A stretch of DNA of 64,000 bases from contig NZ_CAJPVI010000025.1 of the NCBI RefSeq assembly GCF_905397435.1, positions 60,413 to 124,412 on the forward strand, written 5' to 3'. Below the pieces are notes generated by a model. The model searched no databases. It was not told the DNA's origin and was given only the letters and a program-made list of their open reading frames with translations. Below are positions 8,048 to 16,549 of this stretch, one piece after another. The DNA comes from Cupriavidus numazuensis. GTDB lineage: Bacteria > Pseudomonadota > Gammaproteobacteria > Burkholderiales > Burkholderiaceae. The position numbers were made by a program, and so were the translations under genes. How positions within the stretch are numbered: the stretch's first letter is position 1; each line of letters begins with the position of its first letter.

Positions 8048-10165
8048 TTAGTTGTCCGAATCCGCCGGCGGCGCGGCCACGTCGATCACGGCATCGGCCG
8101 CAAACGCGCCGTTGCCAGTCGGCATGGCAAATACCGGGTTCAGGTCGATAGCCTCCAGCCGCGGCCCGGCCGCCACCGCGAAGGCCGACAGGCGCGACAG
8201 CGTCCGCGCCAGCGCGGCGATATCGACTACCGGCCGTCCGCGTGCACCCAGCAAGAGTGGCGCGCCCCGGATCGAACGGATGAGCCGTTCGGCCACGTCC
8301 TCGCCGAACGGACAGCGGTGGAACACCACATCCCTGAGCACTTCGACGAACACGCCGCCGAGCCCGAACATGGCAATGGGGCCAAACACCGGATCACGCT
8401 TGATGCCCATGATGCACTCCACGCCGCCGCTGACCTGGCGCGCTACCAGCACGCCGTCGATGCGCGCATCCGGCACCGCCTTGCGCGCGCGGGCGGTCAG
8501 CGTGGCAAAGCCTTCGCGCACGGCGTCTTCGTCCTGAACATCGAGCAGCACGCCGCCGATCTCGGACTTGTGCAGGATGTCCGGCGACAGGATCTTCATC
8601 ACGACGGGAAAGCCGAACTCGCGCGCGGCCAGCACGGCGCTTTCGGCAAGCGCGCAGGCGCGCTCCGGCACGCAGGCGATGCCGGCCTCGGCCAGGATCT
8701 GCTTGGCCTGCGCCTCGCTTGGTGTCTCGGCCGGCAATTCAACCGGCGCGATTGTGGGCGCTGGCAACACATCCTGCGGGGCAAAAGCCCGCCCGAAGCG
8801 GCCCATCGCGGCAATGGCGACGACGGCGCGGGTCGGGTCCTCGAAGACCGTGAAGCCTGCGTCCTCATAGGTGCGCAGCACATCGCGCGGCCCCTGCAGC
8901 ACGAGCACGTACAGGCGGTCCGGATAGCGCTCGCGCACCTGCGCAAGCTGCTCCCGCAGCGTCGGCGCCACCGCAGGCGTGGCGCCGGCATAGGTGAAAA
9001 AGCCCAGCACCGAGCGGTAGCCGCCTTCGCGGACCATCGCCTCGGTGAACGGGCGGATCAGCGAAAGGTCGTTGACGAACTGCGCCGTGGTGTCGACCGG
9101 ATTGCGCGGCGCGCAGATTGGCAGCAACTCGAGCAGCCGCGCCTGCGTGGCGGCAGGCATCTCGGGCATGGGCAGGCCCAGTTCCTCGGCCGCGTCCGAC
9201 ACGATCACCCCGGCTCCGCCGCTGACGGTGATCACGCCGAGCGTGTTGTCGGCGGGATAAACGCCGCGCGTGGCCAGCCTTACAATATCGAGCATTTCCT
9301 CGGTACTGCGCGCCCGAACCACGCCGAGTTCGGCCAGCACGGCGTCGACCACGGCATCGTCGCCGGCGATCGAGGCGGTGTGCGACCGCGCGGCGGCGCC
9401 GCCAACCTCGCTGCGCCCGACCTTCATCATCACCACAGGCTTGCGCGCGCGGCGCGCGGCCTGCAGTGCGGCCACCAGCCCATCGCCGTCGTTGATGCCC
9501 TCGGAATACAGCGCGATCACGCTGGTGCGCGGGTCGTCCACCAGCAGGTGGACCACTTCGCCGAGCGAGATATCGGCCTCGTTGCCGGTCATGATGATGC
9601 TGGACAGGCCGATGTCGGCCGCCTGCGCCGCCATGACCAGGTGGCCGCCATACGCACCCGACTGGCTGACAATGCCTACGCTGCCGGCACGCACCGGAGC
9701 CAGCGCGATGCTGGAGGCAAAGCTGCCGACAAAGCCTGTGTGGACATTGAACAGGCCGAGCGCATTCGGCCCGAGCAGGCGCATGCCGGTGCGGCGGGCC
9801 ACGGCAAGCAGCTCGGCTTGCTTCGCTACGCCGTCACCGCCGACCTCCGCAAAGCCGGCGCTGAACAGGATCGCCGCGCGGGTGCCGCGTTCGCCGAGCG
9901 CGGTGACAACGTCGATCACCTGCGACGCCGGCACCGCGACAATGGCGACGTCAGGCACCTCGGGCAGATCCGCGACGCTCGGATAGGATGGCAGCCCCTG
10001 GACTTCGCGACGGTTCGGATTGACGGGCAGGATGCGGCCGGCAAAGCCGAGCTGGCGCATCGCCGCGATCGGGCGGCCGCCGATGCGGGCGGGATCGTCC
10101 GATGCGCCGATGACGGCCACCGAACGCGGATTGAGCAGGATATCGGGCAGGGCAGGAGAAGTCAT
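8048..10165 (-). CDS. ADP-forming acyl-CoA synthetase (CoA-binding, Succ_CoA_lig and ATP-grasp domains)
   Basis: A 705-residue fused acetate-CoA ligase (ADP-forming) family protein. The N-terminal CoA-binding Rossmann domain starts with NPRSVAVIGASDDPARIG; the succinyl-CoA-ligase-like middle contains SQSGAYGGHLVMAA and the phosphohistidine region SHTASIAGDDAVVDAVL; the C-terminal ATP-grasp part has FPVVMKILSPDILHKSEIGG. It could make or hydrolyse an acyl-CoA while converting ATP and ADP. The operon thus has two unrelated acyl-activating enzymes, the other being the AMP-forming ligase at its end. The substrate is not evident. Confidence 0.9.
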   Translation of the reverse strand: MTSPALPDILLNPRSVAVIGASDDPARIGGRPIAAMRQLGFAGRILPVNPNRREVQGLPSYPSVADLPEVPDVAIVAVPASQVIDVVTALGERGTRAAILFSAGFAEVGGDGVAKQAELLAVARRTGMRLLGPNALGLFNVHTGFVGSFASSIALAPVRAGSVGIVSQSGAYGGHLVMAAQAADIGLSSIIMTGNEADISLGEVVHLLVDDPRTSVIALYSEGINDGDGLVAALQAARRARKPVVMMKVGRSEVGGAAARSHTASIAGDDAVVDAVLAELGVVRARSTEEMLDIVRLATRGVYPADNTLGVITVSGGAGVIVSDAAEELGLPMPEMPAATQARLLELLPICAPRNPVDTTAQFVNDLSLIRPFTEAMVREGGYRSVLGFFTYAGATPAVAPTLREQLAQVRERYPDRLYVLVLQGPRDVLRTYEDAGFTVFEDPTRAVVAIAAMGRFGRAFAPQDVLPAPTIAPVELPAETPSEAQAKQILAEAGIACVPERACALAESAVLAAREFGFPVVMKILSPDILHKSEIGGVLLDVQDEDAVREGFATLTARARKAVPDARIDGVLVARQVSGGVECIMGIKRDPVFGPIAMFGLGGVFVEVLRDVVFHRCPFGEDVAERLIRSIRGAPLLLGARGRPVVDIAALARTLSRLSAFAVAAGPRLEAIDLNPVFAMPTGNGAFAADAVIDVAAPPADSDN

Positions 10166-10201
10166 GAAATCGGCGGCAAAGTGGGTCGGAAGGGAGTGAC
10201 G

Positions 10202-10600
10202 TCAGGCTGGCGCGAACGTCGGCACAGGCGCTCCGCCATCGCTCGGCGAGAAGCTGACCCGCACTTTCTGGCCGATGCGCACGCTGTCGAGGTCGCAGTC
10301 AACCAGGTGCGTCATCATCGTGATGCCTTCTTCGAGCGTCACGTAGGCGATGCAGAACGGATGCGGCCCGGCACGGCGTGTCACGCTGAAGGTGTAGACC
10401 GTACCGCGACCGCTGGCTTCCTTCCATGTGGTATTGCCCATGCAGAACGGGCACAGTACGCGCGGATACCAATGCGGCTTGCCGCAGGATTTGCAGACTT
10501 TCACCAGCAGGCGGCCTTCGCGCGCGGCCTGCCAGAACGGTGTGTTGTCTGGCTGTTCGTCCGGGGCCTTGTAGGCCAGTGGGACATGAGGGGTGGTCAT
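10202..10600 (-). CDS. DUF35 zinc-ribbon/OB-fold protein, thiolase partner
   Basis: A 132-residue protein with an N-terminal rubredoxin-like zinc ribbon (Cys36, Cys39, Cys50, Cys53) and a C-terminal OB fold (GRGTVYTFSVTRR to IGQKVRVSF). Proteins of this family form complexes with thiolase-like proteins and probably position or shield the acyl-CoA. The thiolase gene ends 22 bases upstream, so the pair is almost certainly co-made. GGGAG precedes the ATG. Confidence 0.9.
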   Translation of the reverse strand: MTTPHVPLAYKAPDEQPDNTPFWQAAREGRLLVKVCKSCGKPHWYPRVLCPFCMGNTTWKEASGRGTVYTFSVTRRAGPHPFCIAYVTLEEGITMMTHLVDCDLDSVRIGQKVRVSFSPSDGGAPVPTFAPA

Positions 10601-10622
10601 TGGATGGCTCCCGTGTTGTCGC

Positions 10623-11792
10623 TCATTGCTCGCGTTCCAGGATCAGCGTGGCGCTGCCGTGCCGGCTACCGAGGTAGCCGCCCGTGCCTTGCGCAAGTGC
10701 AAGGTCGCAGTTGGGCACCTGCACGGCGGGATGGGCCTCGCCGCGCAACTGGCGCACGGCTTCGATCACCTTGGTGATGCCGCCGCGGTTGGCCGGATGG
10801 TTGTTGCACAGGCCGCCGCCATCGGTATTGAAGGGCAGCTTGCCGACGCCGGAGATCAGGTTGCCGTCCATGACGAACTTGCCGCCTTCGCCCTTCTTGC
10901 AGAAGCCGAGGTCTTCCAGTTGCATCAGCACGGTGATCGTGAAGCTGTCGTAGATCGACGCGTACTTGATGTCGGCCGGCGTCACGCCAGCTTCCGCGAA
11001 CGCGGCCGCGCCTGACACGCGCGCGGCGGACCAGCTCAGGTCCACCTCGCCGCCAAGCTGGCCTTTGACATGCTCGCCAGCGCCCAGCACGCGGATACGC
11101 GGCCGGTTCAGCTTTGCTGCAATCTCCGGGCGTGCCAGGATCAGCGCGCCGCCGCCGTCCGAGACCACGCAGCAGTCGAGCTTGCGCAGCGGGTCGGAGA
11201 TCATCGGCGAGTTCAGTACGTCTTCCACCGTCACCACGTCGCGCAGCATCGCATGCGGGTTGTGCTGCGCGTGGTGCGAGGCTGCCACCTTGACCCAGGC
11301 AAGCTGCTCGGGCGTGGTGCCGTACTCGTACATATGGCGCATGGCCACCATGGCGTAGAGGTTCACCGTAAGCGGGCTGAACGGTACCTCGAACGGCGCG
11401 TCCGGCAGGTTGGCGCCAAAATTGCGCGCCTGCGTGCCGGTGGAACCTTCCGAGCGCGGACGCCCGGCCAGCGTGATCAGCGCCACGTTGCACTTGCCCG
11501 TCGCGATCGCCTGCGCGGCGTGCGAGACATGCACCAGGTAGGCGGAGCCACCGGTATCGGTCGAATCGACATGTCGGACCTTCAACCCGAGGTAGTCGAT
11601 CATGTTGACCGCGCCGAGCCCCGGCGCGTCGCCCGCGCAGAAGTAGCCGTCGACGTCGGACAACGACAGGCCGGCATCCTCGAGCGCGCCGCGCGCGCTT
11701 TCGGCGTGCAACTGCGCCACGCTCTTGTCCGGCGCCTTGCGGGTCGGATGCTCGTAGGCGCCGACGATATAGGCTTTCCCTTTGATGGTCAT
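10623..11792 (-). CDS. Thiolase-family protein (SCP2/lipid-transfer type)
   Basis: A 389-residue thiolase-fold protein. The N-terminal domain has HAESARGALEDAGLSLSDVDG and ATGKCNVALITLAG; the C-terminal domain has GLCNNHPANRGGITK and ends GTGGYLGSRHGSATLIL. This arrangement, with a DUF35 partner, fits the SCP-x/lipid-transfer branch rather than classical biosynthetic thiolases. The usual second-cysteine CxG motif near the C-terminus is replaced by GTGGYLG, so it may act as a condensing or retro-aldol partner rather than as a simple thiolase. Its start is 10 bases from the SDR stop. Confidence 0.85.
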   Translation of the reverse strand: MTIKGKAYIVGAYEHPTRKAPDKSVAQLHAESARGALEDAGLSLSDVDGYFCAGDAPGLGAVNMIDYLGLKVRHVDSTDTGGSAYLVHVSHAAQAIATGKCNVALITLAGRPRSEGSTGTQARNFGANLPDAPFEVPFSPLTVNLYAMVAMRHMYEYGTTPEQLAWVKVAASHHAQHNPHAMLRDVVTVEDVLNSPMISDPLRKLDCCVVSDGGGALILARPEIAAKLNRPRIRVLGAGEHVKGQLGGEVDLSWSAARVSGAAAFAEAGVTPADIKYASIYDSFTITVLMQLEDLGFCKKGEGGKFVMDGNLISGVGKLPFNTDGGGLCNNHPANRGGITKVIEAVRQLRGEAHPAVQVPNCDLALAQGTGGYLGSRHGSATLILEREQ

Positions 11793-11802
11793 GGCCGCGC
11801 TC

Positions 11803-12717
11803 TCAGATGGGATCCCAGCCGATCACGTCGGGCGAACGCTCCAGCTTGAAGAAGCTGTTGCGCATGGCGGGAATTGCCACGTCGCCGATCGCTTCCGGCG
11901 TCCAGCCCTCGCTCATGTGGACCGAACGCACCGGGCGCGAATGGCTCATCAGCATGATTTCGTTGGCGCGCACGGCGAAGATCTGGCCGCTGACCTCGCG
12001 GGCCGCTTCGCTGGCCAGAAATACCGCCATGGGGGCAATCTTGCCGGCCTCCATCTTCTGCAGCTTGGCCACGCGAGCCTTCTCTTCCGGCGTTTCTGCC
12101 GGGATCGAGCTGGTCATGCGGCTCCACGCGAACGGCGCGATGCAGTTCGAACGCACATTGAAGCGCTGCATGTCGAGCGCAATCGACTTCGACAGCGCAA
12201 CGATGCCGAGCTTGGCCGCCGAATAGTTGGCTTGGCCGAGGTTGCCGATCAGGCCCGAGGTCGACGTCATGTGCACATACGCGCCGCCTTCCTGGTCCTT
12301 GAAGTAGTTGGCCGCGGCGCGGCTGACGAAGAAGGTGCCATGCAGGTGCACGTCGATCACCGAACGCCACTCTTCCTCGTTCATCTTGAAGAACATGCGG
12401 TCGCGCAGGTTGCCGGCGTTGTTGACCACGGCGTCGATGCGGCCGAAATTGTCGATCGCGCATTGCACAATGTTGTGCGCACCGTTCCAGGTCGACACGC
12501 TGTCCGTGTTGGCCACGGCCTGGCCGCCGGCGGCGCGGATTTCCTCGGCTACGCGCTGGGCCGGGCCGGTATCGGCGCCATCGCCCGACATCGACACGCC
12601 GAGATCGTTGACCACCACCCTGGCCCCCGCAGCCGCCATGGCCAGTGCAATGCCACGGCCAATGCCGCCGCCCGCACCAGTGATCAGAACTACCTTGTCT
12701 TGCATCGTTGCACTCAT
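11803..12717 (-). CDS. Short-chain dehydrogenase, MFE-2/(3R)-hydroxyacyl-CoA type
   Basis: A 304-residue SDR. The cofactor motif is TGAGGGIG near residue 14; NNAGNLRD, the catalytic TSTSG serine and YSAAK tyrosine-lysine follow. The insertion carrying GVSMSGDGADTGPAQRV is like the dehydrogenase domain of peroxisomal multifunctional enzyme type 2, which oxidises (3R)-hydroxyacyl-CoA. AGGAG lies 9 bases before the ATG at 12717. The position between the Bug receptor and thiolase genes fits the third step of a beta-oxidation-like route. A separate hydratase is not present in this half of the run. Confidence 0.88.
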   Translation of the reverse strand: MSATMQDKVVLITGAGGGIGRGIALAMAAAGARVVVNDLGVSMSGDGADTGPAQRVAEEIRAAGGQAVANTDSVSTWNGAHNIVQCAIDNFGRIDAVVNNAGNLRDRMFFKMNEEEWRSVIDVHLHGTFFVSRAAANYFKDQEGGAYVHMTSTSGLIGNLGQANYSAAKLGIVALSKSIALDMQRFNVRSNCIAPFAWSRMTSSIPAETPEEKARVAKLQKMEAGKIAPMAVFLASEAAREVSGQIFAVRANEIMLMSHSRPVRSVHMSEGWTPEAIGDVAIPAMRNSFFKLERSPDVIGWDPI

Positions 12718-12739
12718 GCTGTTGCTCCTGTTGTGGCGC

Positions 12740-13702
12740 TTATTGCACCTCGATCTTTGCCTTGCCGATGACGTCGCCCCACAGCGCCAGGTCCTGCCGC
12801 AGGCGCTCGGTGAACTGCGCCGGCCCGGTGATGCTGGGCGTGTAGCCGCCACGCGCCAGGCTTTGCTGGAAGGCCGCGTTGTTGCCCACCTCCTGATTGG
12901 CCGCCACCAAGCGGTCGACAACCGCCGGCGGAAGGCCCGGCGGGCCGATCAGCGCAAACCAGCCGCTGACGTTGAAGCCCGCAAGCCCTGACTCCGCGAC
13001 GGTCGGCACACCGGGCAGCGCAGGGTTGCGCGCCTGCGAGGTCACGGCCAGCGCGCGCAGCTTGCCGCCCTGTACGTAGCCCACCGCCGTGCCGGTCACG
13101 TCGAACATGAACCCGATCTTTCCGCCGATCAGGTCGGTCACGGCTGGGGAGTTGCCTTTGTAGGGCACATGGAGAAATCGCACGCCGCCACGCTGGGCCA
13201 GCAGTTCGGCCGCGAGATGGTTGGACGCGCCGACACCCGCGGAGCCGAATGCCAGGCCGTCGGGGTGCGACTTCGCATAGCCGATCAGATCGCCCACGCT
13301 CCTGAGCGGAGAATCGTTCGCGACGAGCAGTACGTTGGTGTACGTGTTGAGCAGGCCCACCAGCGTGAAGTCCTTGAGCGGCTTGTACATGGCCGTCTTC
13401 TGGACCAGCGGGGCCATGGTCAGCGTGGGACTGCCGACAAAGAACAGCGTGTAGCCGTCCGGGCTCGACTTGGCGGTCAGGGCCGCGGCAATCGCGCCGC
13501 CAGCTCCCGCGCGGTTGTCGACCAAGACCGGCTGCCCGAGCACGGTGCCGAGATGCTGCGCATAGACCCTCGCCGCGCTGTCGACCGGCCCGCCGGCGGC
13601 ATAGCCGACAATCAGCTTGACCGGGCGTGAAGGGTAGAGGTCGGATGCACTGGCAAGACTTGCGAGCGCACCGAGCACGCCGGCAACGATCCATTTCTTC
13701 AT
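12740..13702 (-). CDS. Bug/TctC-family periplasmic solute receptor
   Basis: A 320-residue secreted binding protein with a signal peptide ending near SLASAS. The Bug hallmarks are YPSRPVKLIVGYAAGGPVDSAAR, GQPVLVDNRAGAGG and SPDGYTLFFVG. Such receptors bind small carboxylates, usually through the ligand carboxyl group and ordered water. No TctAB membrane genes are in the window, as is common for Bug proteins. AAGGAG lies 7 bases before the ATG. It is followed by SDR and thiolase genes, so the ligand is probably the acid the operon degrades. Confidence 0.93.
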   Translation of the reverse strand: MKKWIVAGVLGALASLASASDLYPSRPVKLIVGYAAGGPVDSAARVYAQHLGTVLGQPVLVDNRAGAGGAIAAALTAKSSPDGYTLFFVGSPTLTMAPLVQKTAMYKPLKDFTLVGLLNTYTNVLLVANDSPLRSVGDLIGYAKSHPDGLAFGSAGVGASNHLAAELLAQRGGVRFLHVPYKGNSPAVTDLIGGKIGFMFDVTGTAVGYVQGGKLRALAVTSQARNPALPGVPTVAESGLAGFNVSGWFALIGPPGLPPAVVDRLVAANQEVGNNAAFQQSLARGGYTPSITGPAQFTERLRQDLALWGDVIGKAKIEVQ

Positions 13703-13748
13703 TCATGTCTCCTTGGTTTTCCTGCTCTCTTGGTAGCGCCTGGTTTCT

Positions 13749-13873
13749 CCCCTCTCCCGCTTGCGGGAGAGGGGTCGGGGGAGAGGGCCGGCGCTAGCAG
13801 ATTCGATGCCCTGTACTTCGTTGCAGCCCTTGCCCTCACCCCCGGCCCCTCTCCCACTAGCGCGGGAGAGGGG
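13749..13873. repeat. REP-like inverted pair, copy 1
   Basis: Two roughly 40-base units face each other. Unit A (13749-13788) starts with a perfect 12-bp hairpin, CCCCTCTCCCGC plus TT plus its complement, and continues into a GGGG-GAGAGGGC tail. Unit B (13832-13873) is the same unit in reverse with a longer loop. They are separated by exactly 43 bases. A second copy with the same 43-base gap is at 19056-19180. It lies between the CaiB and Bug genes, where it could stabilise or terminate mRNA. It resembles bacterial REP/BIME elements; no REP-associated transposase is in the window. Confidence 0.85.
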
Positions 13874-13907
13874 AGGAACCGGTCCACATTCATGGCGTTG
13901 CGCGCTG

Positions 13908-15149
13908 CTAAGCCACCACATGCTGTTCTTTCAGCGCCTGGATCAGGTCGTCCGCATAGCCAATCCCGCCGAGGATCTCGTCGGTATGCTCGCCGAGCAT
14001 CGGCGCGCGGCGGCGCACGGCGCCCGGCGTGTCGCTGAGCTTGATCGGTACGCCCGCGATCTTCACGGGCTTCGTCGATCCGGGCTGCTCCACGTCGACC
14101 AGCATCTCCCGTACGGCGTAGTGCCTGTCCTCGAAGATTTCCGCCGAGGTGTAGACCGGCCCGAACGGCACCTTGCCGCCCAGCGCGGTCGCAATCTCTT
14201 CCTTGGTACGCACCGAGGTGAAAGCTTCGATGGCTTCGATCACCTGTTGCTGGCGCTGCACGCGCGCGGCATTGGTCGCGAAGTCCGGGTCCGTCGCCAT
14301 GTCAGCGCGGCCGATCGCCACGGCCAGCTTTTCCCAGAATGCATCGGTCGCGCAGGCAATCGAAACATGGCCATCCCGCGCGCGGAACAGGCCGAACGGA
14401 CACAGCAACGGGTGGCGGTTGCCTTCCGGCGCTGCCACTTCGCCGGTGTACGAGTTCTGGTAGACGATGCGCTCGCACATGGCCAGCACCGCGTCGGTCA
14501 TGGCCACGTCGACGAACTGGCCCTGGCCGGTTTCCCGTACGCGGTTGACGGCGGCGAGGATGCCGATGCACAGCATCAGCGCCGGGATCGTGTCGCCCAC
14601 GCCGGGTCCGATCTTGGTCGGCGTGCAGCGGTCCGGCCCGGTGATGCCCATCATGCCGCCCATGGCCTGCGAGACCACGTCGTACGCCGGCCATTGCGCA
14701 TACGGGCTTTCGCCGCTGCGCGGATCGCCAAAGCCGCGCACCGTGCCGTAGATCAGGCGCGGGTTGGTCTGGCGCAGCGTTTCGTAGGCAAAGCCCAGGC
14801 GGTCCATCACGCCGGCACGGAAGTTCTCGACGACGATATCGGCCTTGTCGATCAGCCGGTGCAGGATTTCACGGCCAGTGCTGGTCTTCAGGTCCAGCGC
14901 GATCGATCGCTTGTTGCGGTTGACGCTCTGGAAATAGCCGCCAAAGTCCTTCAGCGTGTCGTCGGCACAGAAAGGACCGGTCACGCGCGTGCCGTCGCCA
15001 GTCATCGCCTCGACCTTGATCACGTCGGCGCCATGATCGGCCAGGATCTGCGTGCAGAACGGGCCGGCCAGCATCTGCGTGAGATCGACCACGCGCAGGC
15101 CAGCGAGGGCGCCGGCAGGCTTGGCGTTGGATTGGGCTTGGTCTTGCAT
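13908..15149 (-). CDS. CaiB/BaiF-family CoA-transferase (class III), itaconate/mesaconate-type candidate
   Basis: A 413-residue family III CoA-transferase. The N-terminus reads LAGLRVVDLTQMLAGPFCTQ and the catalytic aspartate is Asp157 in PAYDVVSQAMGG; a GxGDPRSGESPY loop precedes it. These enzymes move CoA between carboxylic acids. The neighbours (MmgE/PrpD, acyl-CoA dehydrogenase, MaoC hydratase, HpcH/CitE lyase) match the content of the itaconate-degradation locus of Pseudomonas, where the CoA-transferase activates itaconate from succinyl-CoA. Mesaconate or methylsuccinate would serve equally well here. The ATG at 15149 lies 22 bases after the PrpD stop with a GGAGT ribosome site. Family is certain, substrate is inferred. 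Confidence 0.9.
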   Translation of the reverse strand: MQDQAQSNAKPAGALAGLRVVDLTQMLAGPFCTQILADHGADVIKVEAMTGDGTRVTGPFCADDTLKDFGGYFQSVNRNKRSIALDLKTSTGREILHRLIDKADIVVENFRAGVMDRLGFAYETLRQTNPRLIYGTVRGFGDPRSGESPYAQWPAYDVVSQAMGGMMGITGPDRCTPTKIGPGVGDTIPALMLCIGILAAVNRVRETGQGQFVDVAMTDAVLAMCERIVYQNSYTGEVAAPEGNRHPLLCPFGLFRARDGHVSIACATDAFWEKLAVAIGRADMATDPDFATNAARVQRQQQVIEAIEAFTSVRTKEEIATALGGKVPFGPVYTSAEIFEDRHYAVREMLVDVEQPGSTKPVKIAGVPIKLSDTPGAVRRRAPMLGEHTDEILGGIGYADDLIQALKEQHVVA

Positions 15150-15171
15150 GGTTGACTCCGACTTGGGCTGG

Positions 15172-16536
15172 TCAGGCGGCATCGCCGGCCATCCAGGTAT
15201 GCAGGCGCGGATACAGGTCCGCTGCCGGCTGCTTGTCCAGGGTTTCGACGAATTCCCACAGCGCCTGCGCCGGTTGCGCACCAAGCAGCGCCTCCGCCTT
15301 GCCGCGCAACTTCGCGGCCCGGGTTGCGTAGGGCATGGGGTCGCTCAGTTCGACGCTGCAGTCCAGCGATACGCCCGATTTCGTCACGATGGTGGCCCGG
15401 CACGCCGTATCGGCAATAGCGGGATCGGGATGGATTTCCACCCGACGCGCCAGCTCCGTCAGTGTGGTGGCATGGCAGTTGGCATCGGAGAACGACGCCA
15501 GCGCCGCCGTGTCGACGCCGGCCAGCACCATGGCGGCGGTCAGTGACAGGCTGAACTTGGCTTCGAGCCCCGTTACGGGTTCGGGAATACAGCAGACCGG
15601 CAGCCACTGCGGGGCGATGGCCAGCGAAACGGTGCCGATATCGCCTGCCTGCAGGCCGTGCCTGGCGCACAAGGTCTTGAGCGCTTCCAGCGCGGGATGC
15701 GTGCCGTGGCAGCACGCATGGAACTTGTGCTGGACGTCGACGAAGCGGAATGCCTCGGGCAGTCCAGCAAACGGATCCTCCATGCAACCCTGCGGAGCGC
15801 CATGGGTGGCGGCAAACCCGCCGGCACATTCGATTGCATCGGGCCGCGCGACAAAGCCCTGCGCCGCGAGCATCGCCGCTTCCACGCCGGTAGATGCCGC
15901 CATACCCGCGTGGAACGGTTTGGCCATGGTGCCGAACTGGCATTTCAGGCCCGAGGCGCGCGTGGCGGCAAGGCCTAGGGCATGGCTGGCGCGCTCCGCA
16001 TCGAGGCCGAGCAGACGCGCGGCCGCAGCGGCCGCCCCAAAGGCGCCCGACGTGGCGGTCTGGTGAAAGCCGGCGTTGTAGTGCGGCCGGCCCAGCCATC
16101 CGCCTACGCGGCATGTGACCTCGACACCAACAAGGAAGGCTTCGAGCAGCGCGCGGCCATTGGCCTGCTGGCGCTCTGCAACGGCCAGCGCGGCGGGCAG
16201 CACCGCCACGCTCGGGTGGCCGACAAAATCGAAATGCGTGTCGTCGTAGTCGAGCGCATGTGCAACCGCCCCGTTGAGCAGCGCGGCGGCGCGGGCCGGC
16301 ACGCGCTGCGCCAGGCCGAAGGCACTGGCCTGCGGTGCGCCGGCCTCGCTGCGCACCAGCTCGCGCACGGCCCGGCTGACGGGCTCCTGCGCGCCGGCAA
16401 TCGCCACGGCCAGGCAGTCGTAGACGGACAGGCGCGCGATGTCGAGCGCAGCCGCGGGAAACCGAAGCGAAGCATCGACCGCGAGGCTGGCGGCGCGCGC
16501 GGTGATGCCGGAGGCGGGCATGGTGGATTGCGACAT
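15172..16536 (-). CDS. MmgE/PrpD-family protein
   Basis: A 454-residue member of the 2-methylcitrate-dehydratase/aconitate-decarboxylase superfamily. Typical stretches are LSVYDCLAVAIAGA, NGAVAHALDYDDTHFDFVGHPS and ATRASGLKCQFGTMAKPFHAG, with a C-terminal small domain rich in short strands. Family reactions are dehydration of methylcitrate, decarboxylation of cis-aconitate to itaconate and related hydroxy-acid eliminations. A PrpD-type gene is also in the Pseudomonas itaconate locus, where its role is unclear. The ATG at 16536 was preferred over 16578, which would overlap the acyl-CoA dehydrogenase gene. Confidence 0.88.
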   Translation of the reverse strand: MSQSTMPASGITARAASLAVDASLRFPAAALDIARLSVYDCLAVAIAGAQEPVSRAVRELVRSEAGAPQASAFGLAQRVPARAAALLNGAVAHALDYDDTHFDFVGHPSVAVLPAALAVAERQQANGRALLEAFLVGVEVTCRVGGWLGRPHYNAGFHQTATSGAFGAAAAAARLLGLDAERASHALGLAATRASGLKCQFGTMAKPFHAGMAASTGVEAAMLAAQGFVARPDAIECAGGFAATHGAPQGCMEDPFAGLPEAFRFVDVQHKFHACCHGTHPALEALKTLCARHGLQAGDIGTVSLAIAPQWLPVCCIPEPVTGLEAKFSLSLTAAMVLAGVDTAALASFSDANCHATTLTELARRVEIHPDPAIADTACRATIVTKSGVSLDCSVELSDPMPYATRAAKLRGKAEALLGAQPAQALWEFVETLDKQPAADLYPRLHTWMAGDAA

Positions 16537-16549
16537 GGCGCTCACTCGA

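Noticed and set aside
8009..10777. Long plus-strand open frame opposite the ADP-forming synthetase
   Set aside because: Same shadow composition; the minus-strand gene has clear domain motifs and a ribosome site.
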